A stretch of DNA of 42,041 nucleotides, taken from positions 1 through 42,041 of the forward strand of contig NZ_AKKE01000057.1 in NCBI RefSeq assembly GCF_000281975.1. Direction: 5' to 3'. This stretch comes from Novosphingobium sp. AP12 (GTDB taxonomy: Bacteria > Pseudomonadota > Alphaproteobacteria > Sphingomonadales > Sphingomonadaceae). Positions 1-8,397 of the stretch are shown piece by piece (the stretch's first letter is position 1; every line of letters begins with the position of its first letter). Below the pieces are notes generated by a model, which was not told the DNA's origin, ran no database searches, and saw only the letters and a program-made list of their open reading frames with translations. The position numbers were made by a program, and so were the translations under genes.

Positions 1-1
1 A

Positions 2-124
2 GCCACGATGACCGATCCGTATTGGTATGCGTGCGCATGGGATGCGCAAGGTTTGCGACTTGATCTCGCGCCCTTGCCTCCGATCGCCGACCCGATACAC
101 CGTGTCGCCTTGTACTTCAGCTAG
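2..124 (+). CDS. Possible 3' end of an unidentified gene, cut by the window edge
   Basis: An open frame enters from the left edge and stops at TAG 122-124, giving a roughly 40-residue tail containing MTDPYWYACAWD and ending HRVALYFS. Codon third positions are only moderately GC-rich. I do not recognise the family. The opposite strand is also partly open here, and a promoter at 137-165 reads leftward through the same stretch, so the true coding strand is uncertain. Confidence 0.3.
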   Translation, partial: ATMTDPYWYACAWDAQGLRLDLAPLPPIADPIHRVALYFS

Positions 125-136
125 CGGATGTCGCGG

Positions 137-174
137 CATATAACCTAAATGGTTCTAAATGTCAAGTTAGAACC
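137..174 (-). promoter_or_regulatory. Leftward sigma70-type promoter overlapped by a perfect 8-bp inverted repeat (candidate operator)
   Basis: On the minus strand TTGACA (160-165) and TATATG (137-142) are separated by exactly 17 bp. GGTTCTAA (151-158) and TTAGAACC (167-174) form a perfect dyad around the -35 box. A related half-site, CTAAATG, is repeated at 145-151 and 155-161. This is what an autoregulated or repressor-controlled promoter looks like. Transcription would leave the window to the left. The regulator is unknown. Confidence 0.5.
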
Positions 175-286
175 GCCTTGACTGCCACCGGTCTCCGTCC
201 CCGCTAATGGGGGCGCTGGGTACTCACTGGGCAATATCTGAATCACGGCCAGGCAGCGCGGCTGCGCGCGCCCGGCCTCGCCGTGC
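175..286. other. Intergenic stretch downstream of dxs
   Basis: It contains no convincing gene. GC-rich self-complementary sequence lies beyond the dxs stop, but there is no U-tract, so I do not call a terminator. Confidence 0.4.
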
Positions 287-2209
287 TCAGGCCCGCGCTT
301 CGTTCACGCCGGCGCTGTTGTGGCGCAGCGCCTTCAGCACGGTATCGACGATCTGCGGGGCGTTGAGGCCGGCTTCGTCGTACTGCGTCTCGGGCTTGTC
401 GTGGTCCTGGAACACGTCGGGCAGGCGCATGGTGCGGATTTTGAGCCCGGCGTCGGTCAGGCCCTCGTCGCTCGCCATGGTGAGGACGTGCGCGCCGAGG
501 CCGCCGATCGAGCCTTCCTCCACCGTCACGATCACTTCGTGGCTGAGCATGAGGCGGCGGATCAGGTCGGTGTCGAGCGGCTTGGCGAAGCGCAGGTCGG
601 CGACCGTCGTCGACAGGCCCCTGGCCTCGAGCTGGTCGGCAGCCTTGAGCGCCTCGCCCAGCCGCGTGCCGAGTGACAGGATGGCGACCTTGGAGCCTTC
701 GCGTACGACGCGGCCCTTGCCGATCGCCAGTTGCTCCGGCGTGGCGGGCAGTTCCAGGCCAACGCCGTTGCCGCGCGGGTAGCGGAAGGCGATCGGTCCG
801 GCGTCGTGCAGCGCGGCGGTGTGGACCATGTGGACCAGTTCCACCTCGTCCGCCGCGGCCATGACGACCATGTTGGGCAGCGTGGCGAGGTAGGTCACGT
901 CGAACGAGCCGGCATGCGTGGCCCCGTCGGCGCCGACGAGGCCGGCGCGGTCGATGGCGAAGCGGACCGGCAGGTTCTGGATCGCGACGTCGTGGACCAC
1001 CTGGTCGAAGGCCCGCTGCAGGAACGTGGAGTAGATCGCGCAGAACGGGCGCATCCCCTGCGCGGCGAGGCCGGCGGCGAAGGTCACGGCGTGCTGCTCG
1101 GCGATGCCGACGTCGAAGCTGCGTTCGGGGAACTGGGCTGAGAACTTGTCGAGCCCGGTGCCCGACGGCATGGCGGCGGTGATCGCGCAGATCGTGGGAT
1201 CGCGCTCCGCCTCTGCCGTAAGCGCCTTGGCGAAGACGCCGGTATAGCTGGGGGGGCCGGCGGGGGCCTTGGCCTGCTCGCCGGTGATGACGTCGAACTT
1301 CTGGACGCCGTGGTACTTGTCGGCAGCGTTTTCGGCGGGCGCGTAGCCCTTGCCCTTCTGGGTCACGACGTGGACGAGGATCGGGCCTTCGCCCGCATCG
1401 CGCACGTTTTCCAGCACCGGGACCAGCGCGTCGAGGTCGTGGCCGTCGATCGGGCCGACGTAGTAGAAGCCCAGTTCCTCGAACAGGGTGCCGCCCATGG
1501 CCATGCCGCGGGCGAATTCGTCGGTCTTCTTGGCGGCGACGTGCAGCGGGCGCGGCAGGCGGCGGGCGAACTTGCGCGCCAGCTCGCGCAGGCCAAGGAA
1601 CTGCCCGGAGGAAACCAGCCGTGCTAGGTAGGCCGAGAGCCCGCCGACCGGCGGCGCGATCGACATGTCGTTGTCGTTGAGGATCACGACGAGGCGGTTG
1701 CCGGCCTCGCGCGCGTTGTTCATCGCCTCATAGGCCATGCCGGCGCTCATCGCGCCGTCGCCGATCACGGCGATGCCGCGCCCCGGCGTGCCCTTGATCT
1801 TGTTAGCGATGGCAAAGCCCAGCGCGGCCGAGATCGAAGTGGAGCTATGGGCGGTGCCGAAAGGGTCGTACTCGCTCTCGCTCCGCTTGGTGAAGCCGGA
1901 GAGGCCGCCGCCCTGGCGCAGGGTGCGGATACGCTCGCGCCGGCCGGTCAGGATCTTGTGCGGGTAGGCCTGGTGGCCGACGTCCCAGATCAGGCGGTCG
2001 GCGGGCGTGTCGAACACGTAGTGGATCGCGACGGTCAGTTCGACCACGCCGAGTCCCGAGCCGAGGTGCCCACCCGTCTGTCCGACGGCGGAGATCATCT
2101 CGGCGCGCAGTTCGTCTGCGAGCTGGCGAAGTTGGGCGGGCTTGAGCTTGCGAAGGTCTTCGGGAGTCGGAACTTCGTCGAGCAGGGGAGTGGCCGGGTT
2201 GGCGTTCAT
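287..2209 (-). CDS. dxs: 1-deoxy-D-xylulose-5-phosphate synthase
   Basis: It condenses pyruvate and glyceraldehyde 3-phosphate to 1-deoxy-D-xylulose 5-phosphate with thiamine diphosphate. This is the first step of the cytoplasmic MEP isoprenoid pathway and also supplies thiamine and pyridoxal. The 640 residues match the usual length of about 620-640. The N-terminal block [12 protein letters not shown] is at 48-59, and the thiamine-diphosphate motif starts with GDGAMSAG at 150-157 and ends near Asn180. The pyrimidine domain holds the catalytic Glu371 in GIAEQHAV, and a transketolase C-terminal domain follows. The ATG at 2209 precedes a normal N-terminus ([13 protein letters not shown]). A Fur-family gene lies upstream on the same strand; the gap of about 80 bp allows its own promoter. 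No missing residues were seen. Confidence 0.96.
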   Translation of the reverse strand: MNANPATPLLDEVPTPEDLRKLKPAQLRQLADELRAEMISAVGQTGGHLGSGLGVVELTVAIHYVFDTPADRLIWDVGHQAYPHKILTGRRERIRTLRQGGGLSGFTKRSESEYDPFGTAHSSTSISAALGFAIANKIKGTPGRGIAVIGDGAMSAGMAYEAMNNAREAGNRLVVILNDNDMSIAPPVGGLSAYLARLVSSGQFLGLRELARKFARRLPRPLHVAAKKTDEFARGMAMGGTLFEELGFYYVGPIDGHDLDALVPVLENVRDAGEGPILVHVVTQKGKGYAPAENAADKYHGVQKFDVITGEQAKAPAGPPSYTGVFAKALTAEAERDPTICAITAAMPSGTGLDKFSAQFPERSFDVGIAEQHAVTFAAGLAAQGMRPFCAIYSTFLQRAFDQVVHDVAIQNLPVRFAIDRAGLVGADGATHAGSFDVTYLATLPNMVVMAAADEVELVHMVHTAALHDAGPIAFRYPRGNGVGLELPATPEQLAIGKGRVVREGSKVAILSLGTRLGEALKAADQLEARGLSTTVADLRFAKPLDTDLIRRLMLSHEVIVTVEEGSIGGLGAHVLTMASDEGLTDAGLKIRTMRLPDVFQDHDKPETQYDEAGLNAPQIVDTVLKALRHNSAGVNEARA

Positions 2210-2287
2210 CTTTCGGGCCTTACACGCTTGCGACTGGCGTGTCGATTGACCGGTTCCGCAATATCGGTCCCGTGTGGTCGCGGCGCC

Positions 2288-2758
2288 TCAGCTGCAGTCC
2301 GCGCAGATGCCGCGCAGCTCGATCACCGGGCGAACGTCGGCGAATCCGGCCGTGCGGGCCGCCGCCACGAGCGCGCCCGTCAGCTTGTCGTCGTCGATGT
2401 GGACGGCCTGGCCGCAGCTGTCGCAGATCAGGAAGATACAGTCGTGCTGGCAGCCGGGGTGCGTGTTGGCGACGTAGGCGTTGGCACTCTCAACCCGCCG
2501 CGCGAGGTTGGTGCGCACGAACAGGTCGAGGATGCGGTACACGCTGTTAGGAGCGACGCGCTTGCCGCGCAGGGCCGATACGTTCTCGGCGAGATCGTAG
2601 GCGGAGGCGGGGCGCTCGCGGCCGGCCAGCGCCGAGAACACGTCGGCACGCATTTCCGTCCATTGCTCGCCCGCTTCGACGAGCGCATTGCGGGCCTCGC
2701 TGACAAGGCTGGCGCCGGAATGTTCGTGGTGGTTATGGTGAGCGGACATGCCGCCCAT
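2288..2758 (-). CDS. zur: Fur-family metalloregulator, probably zinc-responsive (Zur-like)
   Basis: 156 residues, the normal Fur/Zur size. A winged-helix N-terminal part (about 20-90, with AYDLAENVSAL and NSVYRILDLF) is followed by a dimerisation part with two CxxC pairs, CDSC and the terminal CADC, which form the structural zinc site of the family. The absence of canonical Fur iron residues and the paired CxxC point to Zur rather than Fur. The first residues are unusually His-rich (HHNHHEH). The start at 2758 has GGAAG about six bases upstream; an internal ATG three codons later is also possible. The Fur-family call is firm; the Zur subtype is an inference. Confidence 0.75.
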   Translation of the reverse strand: MGGMSAHHNHHEHSGASLVSEARNALVEAGEQWTEMRADVFSALAGRERPASAYDLAENVSALRGKRVAPNSVYRILDLFVRTNLARRVESANAYVANTHPGCQHDCIFLICDSCGQAVHIDDDKLTGALVAAARTAGFADVRPVIELRGICADCS

Positions 2759-2808
2759 ATGGGGCTTCCGGCGCGGCCACGCAATCGGGCGCGCTATCGG
2801 CGCGGCGC

Positions 2809-2958
2809 TCAGTGCGTTTCGGCAGCCTGCGCGGCAGGAGCAAAATCGCTGGCGAGCGGCGAGTGCCCGCCGATACCCATCACGCCAAGCACCAGCAGAG
2901 CCCCGCCGGCGAAGCCGAGCGCGAAGAAGCGGTAGAAGTCGGCCTTGAAGAGTCCCAT
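2809..2958 (-). CDS. Small 49-residue membrane protein, unknown function
   Basis: The frame starts MGLFKADFYRFF and ends AAQAAETH. It has one clear hydrophobic helix (residues 11-30, FFALGFAGGALLVLGVMGIG) and then a short polar tail. Codons are GC-rich at third positions like those of neighbouring genes, which supports real coding. It lies between the hypothetical protein at 3104 and the Zur-like gene on the same strand, 50 bp from the latter. An N-terminal cytoplasmic stub with a single helix is suggested. I do not recognise a family and the ribosome-binding site is weak. Confidence 0.55.
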   Translation of the reverse strand: MGLFKADFYRFFALGFAGGALLVLGVMGIGGHSPLASDFAPAAQAAETH

Positions 2959-3103
2959 CGGAATGGCTTTCGAAAATTCGTAGATACGTTGCGTGCGGCC
3001 CTAGTGGTCAAAAGTGCCTTTCCGTCGAGTGAACGATCGGCGCAATACCGCCATTCTTCGACGAACCGTTGACCCGATGCGGTGAAAGGCGAGAGAATCG
3101 GCC

Positions 3104-3712
3104 CTAGCGACGCCGTGCTGCAACAAACACCGCAGCGCGCCCGGTCCGGTCGTCGGCGCAGAACGCGATGCGCAGCTCGTGCCAGCCGTTGTAGCCGTCG
3201 GCAGCGTAGATCGCGGGTGACAGGCAGTCGGTGAAGGAGGATCGCGCCGTCGCGGGCGTCGTTGCTGCCGGCGAGGGGCTCATCCACCAGCTGCCGAGAC
3301 CCCGGCGCGCGCCGCGTTTCGCGAAGGCGGCGGGTGTCATGGTGGCCGGGGCGAGCCCGGGCAGGGCCATGAGGCGGCCGCGCTCCGCCGGCGTGGCGTC
3401 GAGGCGCAGCAGGACTTCGCGGTCGCGGCCCTGTCCGAAGTCCTCGAACAGCATACGGTCCCGGTCAGGCACCGGTCCCGGGCCCATGAGTTCCGCATAG
3501 AGCACGCGGTCGTCGGGTGCCAGGGCCGAGGCGGCGAGCGAAAGCACCGCGAGCGCCAGCACGGGAAGCGCCGCGCAGCCGAACGGCAGGGAAGCGGCGG
3601 CCAGCGCGGAGCGGGGCGAGCGGAGCTTGCCGAGCCGCAGCAGTACCGCGGCGACCGTCATGCCGGCGAGGAAGAAGACGACAACCACGGGGCCGAACCA
3701 GATCACCCACAC
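3104..3712 (-). CDS. Hypothetical membrane protein with two N-terminal helices
   Basis: 202 residues. Two hydrophobic segments (about 3-25, [19 protein letters not shown], and about 38-65) are followed by a soluble part of about 135 residues ending in an Arg-rich tail. The C-terminal region ([20 protein letters not shown]) looks folded but matches no family I can name. It begins 40 bp downstream of purH on the same strand and probably shares its transcript. A periplasmic domain anchored by a hairpin is plausible from the topology. Function is unknown. Confidence 0.7.
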   Translation of the reverse strand: MWVIWFGPVVVVFFLAGMTVAAVLLRLGKLRSPRSALAAASLPFGCAALPVLALAVLSLAASALAPDDRVLYAELMGPGPVPDRDRMLFEDFGQGRDREVLLRLDATPAERGRLMALPGLAPATMTPAAFAKRGARRGLGSWWMSPSPAATTPATARSSFTDCLSPAIYAADGYNGWHELRIAFCADDRTGRAAVFVAARRR

Positions 3713-3752
3713 GGTCGTTCGTCTCCTCGTTCCGCCGCCTGGCTGATGCCGC

Positions 3753-5345
3753 TCAGTGCTTGAAGTGGCGCATGCCCGTGAAGACCATCGCCAGGCCCGC
3801 CTCGTTGGCGGCGGCGATCACTTCGTCGTCGCGGATCGAGCCGCCCGGCTGGATGACCGCCGTCGCACCCGCCTCGGCGGCGGCGAGCAGGCCATCGGCG
3901 AAGGGGAAGAAGGCGTCGGAGGCAACCGCCGAGCCGACGGTGCGGGCGGCGTCCCAGCCGAGCTTCTCGGCAGCTTCGGCGGCCTTCATCGCGGCGATGC
4001 GCGAGGAATCGCGGCGGTTCATCTGCCCCGCGCCGATGCCGGCGGTGACGCCGTCCTTGGCATAGACGATCGCGTTCGACTTGACGTGGCGCGCGACGGT
4101 CCAGGCGAACAGGCAGTCGGCCAGCTCGCGGTCGGTCGGCTCGCGGGCGGTGACGACCTTGAGGTCGTCGAAGCCGATGGCGCCGTTATCGCGGTTCTGC
4201 ACGAGGAGCCCGCCGGTGATGCCGCGCACGGTCAGGCCGGCGCGGCGCGGATCGGGCAGTTCGCCGGTCAGCAGCAGGCGCAGGTTCTTCTTCTTCGCGA
4301 AGAAGGCGCGGGCTTCCTCGTCGGCATCGGGAGCGACGACGACTTCGGTGAAGATCTGGCAGATCGCCTCGGCGGTCGAGCCGTCCAGCAAGGTGTTCAC
4401 CGCGACGATGCCGCCGAAGGCCGAGACGTCGTCACAGGCCAGCGCGCCCTGCCAGGCTTCCAGCAGCGAATCGCCCTGGGCCACGCCGCACGGATTGGCG
4501 TGCTTGACGATGACGACGGCCGGCTTCTGGCCCTTGAACTCGGCGGCGAGTTCGAGGGCGGCGTCGGCGTCGTTGTAGTTGTTGTAGGACAGTTCCTTGC
4601 CCTGCACTTGCTCGGCCTGCGCCAGGCCCTTGGTAAAGGGGCCGACCGGCGTATAGAGCGCGGCTTTCTGGTGCGGGTTCTCGCCGTAGCGCAGGGTCGT
4701 CGCAAGACGGCCGTTGACGCTCAGCATCTCGGGGAATTCGAGGCCCTGGTCGACGGTCGCGAACCACTGGGCGATCATCGAATCGTAGGCGGCGGTCTGC
4801 GCATAGGCGCGCGCGGCCATCAGCTTGCGGAAGGCTAGCGTGGTGGCGCCATCGGTCGCTTCCAGCTCGTCGATCAGGCCGGCGTAGTCTTTTGGATCGG
4901 TGACGATGGTGACGAAGGCGTGGTTCTTGGCCGCCGAACGCACCATCGAGGGGCCGCCGATGTCGATGTTCTCGATGACCTCGTCGCGGTCCGCGCCCTT
5001 GGCGACGGTTGCCTCGAACGGATAGAGGTTGACGACCACGAGGTCGATCGCGCCGATTGCGTGCTCGGCCATCGAGGCGGCGTGCTCGGGATTGTCGCGC
5101 ACGGCCAGCAACCCGCCGTGGACCTTGGGGTGCAGCGTCTTGACGCGGCCGTCCATCATCTCTGGGAAGTCGGTGATCTCGGAGATGTCCTTCACCGCCA
5201 GGCCCGCCTCGCGCAGCGCCTTGGCGGTGCCGCCGGTCGAGACGAGTTCCACGCCCCTCGCGCTGAGCACCTGGCCGAGTTCGGCAAGGCCGGTCTTGTC
5301 GGACACCGACAGCAGGGCGCGGCGGATCTGGACGGAATCGGTCAT
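3753..5345 (-). CDS. purH: Bifunctional AICAR transformylase / IMP cyclohydrolase
   Basis: It performs the last two steps of de novo IMP synthesis: formyl transfer from 10-formyl-tetrahydrofolate to AICAR, then ring closure. The 530 residues match the family. The MGS-like cyclohydrolase domain fills about 1-150 (STGGTAKAL at 36-44, [13 protein letters not shown] at 66-78). The transformylase domain follows, with RYGENPHQ at 219-226 and the signature KHANPCG at 281-287, whose Lys-His pair is catalytic. The ATG at 5345 starts [20 protein letters not shown], a standard N-terminus. Upstream lies the toxin-antitoxin candidate that separates purH from the heparinase-like gene. Transcription from that gene through the gap would be antisense to the toxin. 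Confidence 0.97.
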   Translation of the reverse strand: MTDSVQIRRALLSVSDKTGLAELGQVLSARGVELVSTGGTAKALREAGLAVKDISEITDFPEMMDGRVKTLHPKVHGGLLAVRDNPEHAASMAEHAIGAIDLVVVNLYPFEATVAKGADRDEVIENIDIGGPSMVRSAAKNHAFVTIVTDPKDYAGLIDELEATDGATTLAFRKLMAARAYAQTAAYDSMIAQWFATVDQGLEFPEMLSVNGRLATTLRYGENPHQKAALYTPVGPFTKGLAQAEQVQGKELSYNNYNDADAALELAAEFKGQKPAVVIVKHANPCGVAQGDSLLEAWQGALACDDVSAFGGIVAVNTLLDGSTAEAICQIFTEVVVAPDADEEARAFFAKKKNLRLLLTGELPDPRRAGLTVRGITGGLLVQNRDNGAIGFDDLKVVTAREPTDRELADCLFAWTVARHVKSNAIVYAKDGVTAGIGAGQMNRRDSSRIAAMKAAEAAEKLGWDAARTVGSAVASDAFFPFADGLLAAAEAGATAVIQPGGSIRDDEVIAAANEAGLAMVFTGMRHFKH

Positions 5346-5542
5346 CGGGCGGGCTTCCTTGCGGCAGGGTCTTTGCGCGCGCCCTTAGGACGGGAGGGGT
5401 TGGGGGGCAAGGGCGCGGGCGCCTTATGCGCCGAAGCCGCTCCTTTGCGGGGCGGCGCGCGATGAAAAAGCCTTAACCGCGCGGCTGCGCTCATCCGGTC
5501 TATGTAGGCCGGGCAGCTCGGGGCGACCCGAAATCACGCTGC

Positions 5543-5653
5543 ATGAAGGAGGTGGTTTATATTCAGTTAGATACAGCACTCATGATCATCATGGCCTGCT
5601 TCGCTTTCACGACCCTGATCCTCAAGGTCGTGGAGCTATCACGCCGGCAGTGA
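5543..5653 (+). CDS. Small hydrophobic peptide, candidate type I toxin (TxpA/BsrG/Fst-like)
   Basis: The frame from ATG 5543 to TGA 5651-5653 encodes 36 residues, with the core LDTALMIIMACFAFTTLIL followed by a charged tail ending ELSRRQ. One membrane helix plus a short basic C-terminus, and a DTALMIIM block resembling YESLMIMI of BsrG and YESLMVMI of TxpA, are typical of Gram-positive type I toxins. A perfect Shine-Dalgarno sequence, AAGGAGGTG, lies at 5546-5554, inside the ATG-started frame. This suggests translation really starts downstream, best at the in-frame ATT 5561-5563 seven bases later, giving 30 residues. It is on the strand opposite to both flanking genes. A repeated leader and an antisense promoter support the toxin reading. 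Family assignment is from recalled sequences, not a search. Confidence 0.65.
   Translation: MKEVVYIQLDTALMIIMACFAFTTLILKVVELSRRQ
5548..5580 (+). repeat. Direct repeat 1: toxin translation-initiation region
   Basis: It contains GGAGGTG (5548-5554) and TTAGATACAGCACT (5567-5580). Both blocks recur at 5727-5756, with two fewer bases between them. The copy covers the Shine-Dalgarno sequence and the first codons of the small peptide. Confidence 0.85.
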
Positions 5654-5654
5654 T

Positions 5655-5753
5655 CACGGGCGGGGAATGGGCTGGCACCCGTTCCCCAAACGGTAAGGGA
5701 CACGCTACTGGCATAGCGCGCCCCTTGGAGGTGATATATCGATTAGATACAGC
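5655..5753 (-). ncRNA. Candidate antisense antitoxin RNA
   Basis: The predicted start is about 5753, seven bases beyond the -10 box at 5760-5765. The RNA would begin inside direct repeat 2, so its 5' end is complementary to the toxin initiation region, including the Shine-Dalgarno block (CACCTCC in the RNA). It then runs into the 5662-5687 hairpin. The 3' end given here is a guess based on that hairpin. The layout of convergent RNAs across two direct repeats matches the par/fst type I system. Expression has not been shown. Confidence 0.5.
5662..5687. terminator. Strong hairpin between the two direct repeats, candidate bidirectional terminator
   Basis: Arms GGGGAATGGG (5662-5671) and CCCGTTCCCC (5678-5687) pair over ten positions with one G-T wobble around a six-base loop. 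It starts nine bases after the small-peptide stop. No T-run follows on either strand, so termination is not assured; it could equally stabilise RNA ends. Confidence 0.5.
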
Positions 5754-5756
5754 ACT
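5727..5756 (+). repeat. Direct repeat 2: second copy of the toxin leader
   Basis: GGAGGTG (5727-5733) and TTAGATACAGCACT (5743-5756) match repeat 1 exactly in both blocks. The short frame that follows stops at once after LDTALV, so this copy is not a second toxin gene. Its likely role is to template the 5' end of the antisense RNA. A decayed tandem duplication is the alternative. Confidence 0.8.
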
Positions 5757-5759
5757 GGT

Positions 5760-5788
5760 ATGATAGCGGCCATTCGCGGAGATTTCAA
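5760..5788 (-). promoter_or_regulatory. Leftward sigma70-type promoter for the candidate antitoxin RNA
   Basis: On the minus strand TTGAAA (5783-5788) and TATCAT (5760-5765) are separated by exactly 17 bp. Each differs from consensus at one position. Such a good match is uncommon in this GC-rich window. The predicted start falls in direct repeat 2. Confidence 0.65.
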
Positions 5789-5812
5789 TCCCGGCCGTTG
5801 TAGCGGATCGCT

Positions 5813-7693
5813 TCAGTTCATCTTCTTGAGCAGCCATCCGAACGTCCCGCCGCCGCGTGAGACCATGCCCTGGATGACGAGCTGTTGCGTCGCCTGCGGA
5901 CGGCCCTGGCCGTCGACCCAGAGTGAATCCTCGACCGTCACGTCGCCCGCCCCGGACCGGAACTGCCAGTAGCCGCCGTCGGGGAGCGACAGGGCCGCGC
6001 CTTGCCCGTCGGCGGTGAGGTTGACGTCGACCTCGGGGCCGAGGTGGAAGCGGATCGCGAAGCCGACCATGCCGCGCTTGCCCTTGCGACCCGACGGGAC
6101 CAGCAGGTCCTCGCCGCGCAGTTCGGAGCCGTCGTCGCGCAGCAGCAGGATGCGTTGGTGGGTCAGGCCGTAGCGCGCCGCGTAGCCGTTGTGGCTGGCG
6201 TCGAGGCGGCTGGCGGCGGTGCCGTTCTCCTGCGGCAGGGTCTTTCGGTCGAGCGCGACTTCGGTGACGCCCGAGCCGATCATGCCGCCGATCAGGATCG
6301 CGGTGGAATTGGCGTCGTCGAGGGTGAGCGTGGAGTGCGCCGCGGTCGCCCGCAGGCCCTGCTCGAGCCGTACCGGGACCAGCCCGCCGCCGCTTGCCGC
6401 GCCTCCGCAGTTGACGACGAGGCGGTGGACGCCGTGCGAGAATTCGAAAGCCAGCGTCGAGGCACAGCCGAAGCGGGCCTGCGCGGGCATCGGCGGCGGC
6501 GCGGTGTCGAACTGCAGGACCGACTTGTGCGCGACGACCCGCTGGTAGCCCCACTGGCGCACGTCGCGCAGAGGCCGGGTACGCACGCCGCTCGCCTTGA
6601 CGAGCCCGTCGAGATCCTCGGCAGAGACCGCCCAGCCGCCCTGCCACGAACCGAGCCCGCCGTCGCCGTGGGTCAGCGCGAGGAGCGGCGGCAACAGCAG
6701 TTCCACCACGCGCTCGACCGCCGGGGGGGCGTCGCGGCGGGTGGCGTGATAGCAGTTGCGCAGCCGCACCAGCAGCGCGATCGCCTCCATCTGCGCGAGC
6801 GGGCTGCGGGACAGCACGCCGCCATCGTCGCCCATCAGCTCGCCCAATGCCTTGATGAGTCCGGCCTCGCCGTAGAGGCGGCGCGGCCGGCCATCGGGCA
6901 GCAGCAGCCCGGCGGCGACGATGCCGACCCAGCCGGCCACTTCGGCGAGCTGGTCCTCGGCGTTCGTCACGTGGCGGTCGAGCCAGCGGGCGGTCGCGGC
7001 GATGTGCGCCAGTGTGCGCAGCCGCAGCGTCTTCTCGCCGGAGAGGATCAGCGGGGCGTGCGCCAGCCAGTTGGCGACGCGCATGCCGGTGTTGCCCACG
7101 TTCCACGCCGGGCCCTTGCCGGGTTTCGACGGGGGAGCGGGGTTGGCGGCGAGCCAGGCGGTGAGGATGCGCTCGGCCACGGGCGCGCCCTGTTCGCGCG
7201 GCGCGCAGGCTTCAAGGTCGGTCAGCCACGAGAAGGAGTGGACGACCTTCTCCAGCGGCGGTGTCACCCGCTGGGCGCCCGAATAATCGACCTGCGCGAC
7301 CGGGGTCTTGGCGCCGTGGACGAGGAAGTGACCGGCGCGGATCGCGGTGCCCGCGGCGCGGCTGCCGGGCAAGGTGTTGTCGACCGTCGCCAGCAGCCGG
7401 TTGCGAGCCTTCTTGCCCATCGGCCCGGCGAGCATCGATCCCGGCACGCCCATGCGGTAGGCCATGCGAATGAACTTCTCGCCGAAACCAACGGCGGGCG
7501 GCGAGAAATCGACCAGCGCCAGCGCGCGGCCCGGCTCGATATGGCCGGGCTCGATCACTTCGGCGGGGTGAGCGGCGTGTACGGGATGGGGGACCGGCGC
7601 GGCGTGGAGGTCATTCGCGCTGTCATCTGCCACACCCACCTCCACCGCGTCCGACAGGGGAAGCGCCCGGGATGGTTCCAGGTTCCGCGCCAT
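5813..7693 (-). CDS. Heparinase II/III-family protein
   Basis: 626 residues from ATG 7693, chosen because longer frames run into rpe. The first roughly 330 residues are the alpha/alpha-toroid part (RMAYRMGVPGS, WNVGNTGMRVANWL, WLDRHVTNAEDQ). The C-terminal part is the beta-sandwich of polysaccharide lyase relatives (VNCGGAASGG, ASHNGYAARYGLTHQR). No signal peptide is visible at the chosen start. The family eliminates uronic-acid polysaccharides, but this intracellular-looking subgroup in alphaproteobacteria has no known substrate. The neighbourhood rpe - this gene - purH is one I recall as common in the group. It starts 41 bp after rpe and is probably co-transcribed with it. Confidence 0.85.
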   Translation of the reverse strand: MARNLEPSRALPLSDAVEVGVADDSANDLHAAPVPHPVHAAHPAEVIEPGHIEPGRALALVDFSPPAVGFGEKFIRMAYRMGVPGSMLAGPMGKKARNRLLATVDNTLPGSRAAGTAIRAGHFLVHGAKTPVAQVDYSGAQRVTPPLEKVVHSFSWLTDLEACAPREQGAPVAERILTAWLAANPAPPSKPGKGPAWNVGNTGMRVANWLAHAPLILSGEKTLRLRTLAHIAATARWLDRHVTNAEDQLAEVAGWVGIVAAGLLLPDGRPRRLYGEAGLIKALGELMGDDGGVLSRSPLAQMEAIALLVRLRNCYHATRRDAPPAVERVVELLLPPLLALTHGDGGLGSWQGGWAVSAEDLDGLVKASGVRTRPLRDVRQWGYQRVVAHKSVLQFDTAPPPMPAQARFGCASTLAFEFSHGVHRLVVNCGGAASGGGLVPVRLEQGLRATAAHSTLTLDDANSTAILIGGMIGSGVTEVALDRKTLPQENGTAASRLDASHNGYAARYGLTHQRILLLRDDGSELRGEDLLVPSGRKGKRGMVGFAIRFHLGPEVDVNLTADGQGAALSLPDGGYWQFRSGAGDVTVEDSLWVDGQGRPQATQQLVIQGMVSRGGGTFGWLLKKMN

Positions 7694-7734
7694 CGGATCT
7701 GCGGCCGGGCGAGGATGGGTGCCCAGGCCCACGC

Positions 7735-8397
7735 CTATGCCAGGCCCTTGAGCGTCTGGATGTTGCTTGCGTACTGCGAGGGACCGCCGCGGAACGTGGC
7801 CGATCCCGCCACCAGCACGTCGGCGCCCGCCGCGACGCACAGCGGCGCGGTCTTCGCGTCGACGCCGCCGTCCACTTCAAGGCGGATGTCGCGGCCCGAC
7901 TTGTCGATCATCTTGCGCACCGCCTCGATCTTGCGAAGCTGGCTGGAGATGAAGCTCTGCCCGCCGAAACCGGGGTTCACGCTCATGATGAGAACGAGGT
8001 CGATGTTGTCGATCAGGTAGTCGAGCATCTTGGCCGGCGTCGCCGGGTTGAGCGAAATGCCGGCCTTCTTGCCGAGGTTGTGGATCGTCTGCACCGTGCG
8101 GTGGACGTGGGGGCCGGCTTCCGGGTGCACGGTGATGTAGTCGGCGCCGGCATCCGCGAAGGCTTCGAGGTAGGCATCGACCGGGGAGATCATCAGGTGC
8201 ACGTCGAAGACCTTGGCGCTGTGGGGGCGCAGGGCCTTCACCACGGCCGGGCCGATGGTGATATTGGGCACGAAGTGGCCGTCCATGACGTCGACGTGGA
8301 TCCAGTCCGCCCCGGCTTCGTCGATGGCGCGCACTTCCTCGCCGAGCCGCGCGAAGTCGGCGGACAGGATCGAGGGGGAAATCAGCGGGATGGTCAT
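7735..8397 (-). CDS. rpe: Ribulose-phosphate 3-epimerase
   Basis: It interconverts ribulose 5-phosphate and xylulose 5-phosphate in the pentose phosphate pathway. From ATG 8397 it is 220 residues, the standard length; a longer frame upstream lacks family sequence. TIM-barrel motifs are present in order: [11 protein letters not shown] near 8-18, [10 protein letters not shown] near 35-44 with the catalytic Asp, [16 protein letters not shown], and the last [10 protein letters not shown] with its catalytic Asp. AAGGAG lies about 15 bases upstream of the start. It is first in a run with the heparinase-like gene. Confidence 0.96.
   Translation of the reverse strand: MTIPLISPSILSADFARLGEEVRAIDEAGADWIHVDVMDGHFVPNITIGPAVVKALRPHSAKVFDVHLMISPVDAYLEAFADAGADYITVHPEAGPHVHRTVQTIHNLGKKAGISLNPATPAKMLDYLIDNIDLVLIMSVNPGFGGQSFISSQLRKIEAVRKMIDKSGRDIRLEVDGGVDAKTAPLCVAAGADVLVAGSATFRGGPSQYASNIQTLKGLA

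Noticed and set aside
5760..5972. A plus-strand frame starting just after direct repeat 2
   Set aside because: It runs antisense into the heparinase-like gene, has no hydrophobic helix, and does not continue the toxin-like sequence, so it is not a second toxin.
6002..8020. A 672-codon open frame on the plus strand
   Set aside because: It is opposite the heparinase-like gene and rpe. rpe is unmistakable and the plus-strand translation is shadow-like.
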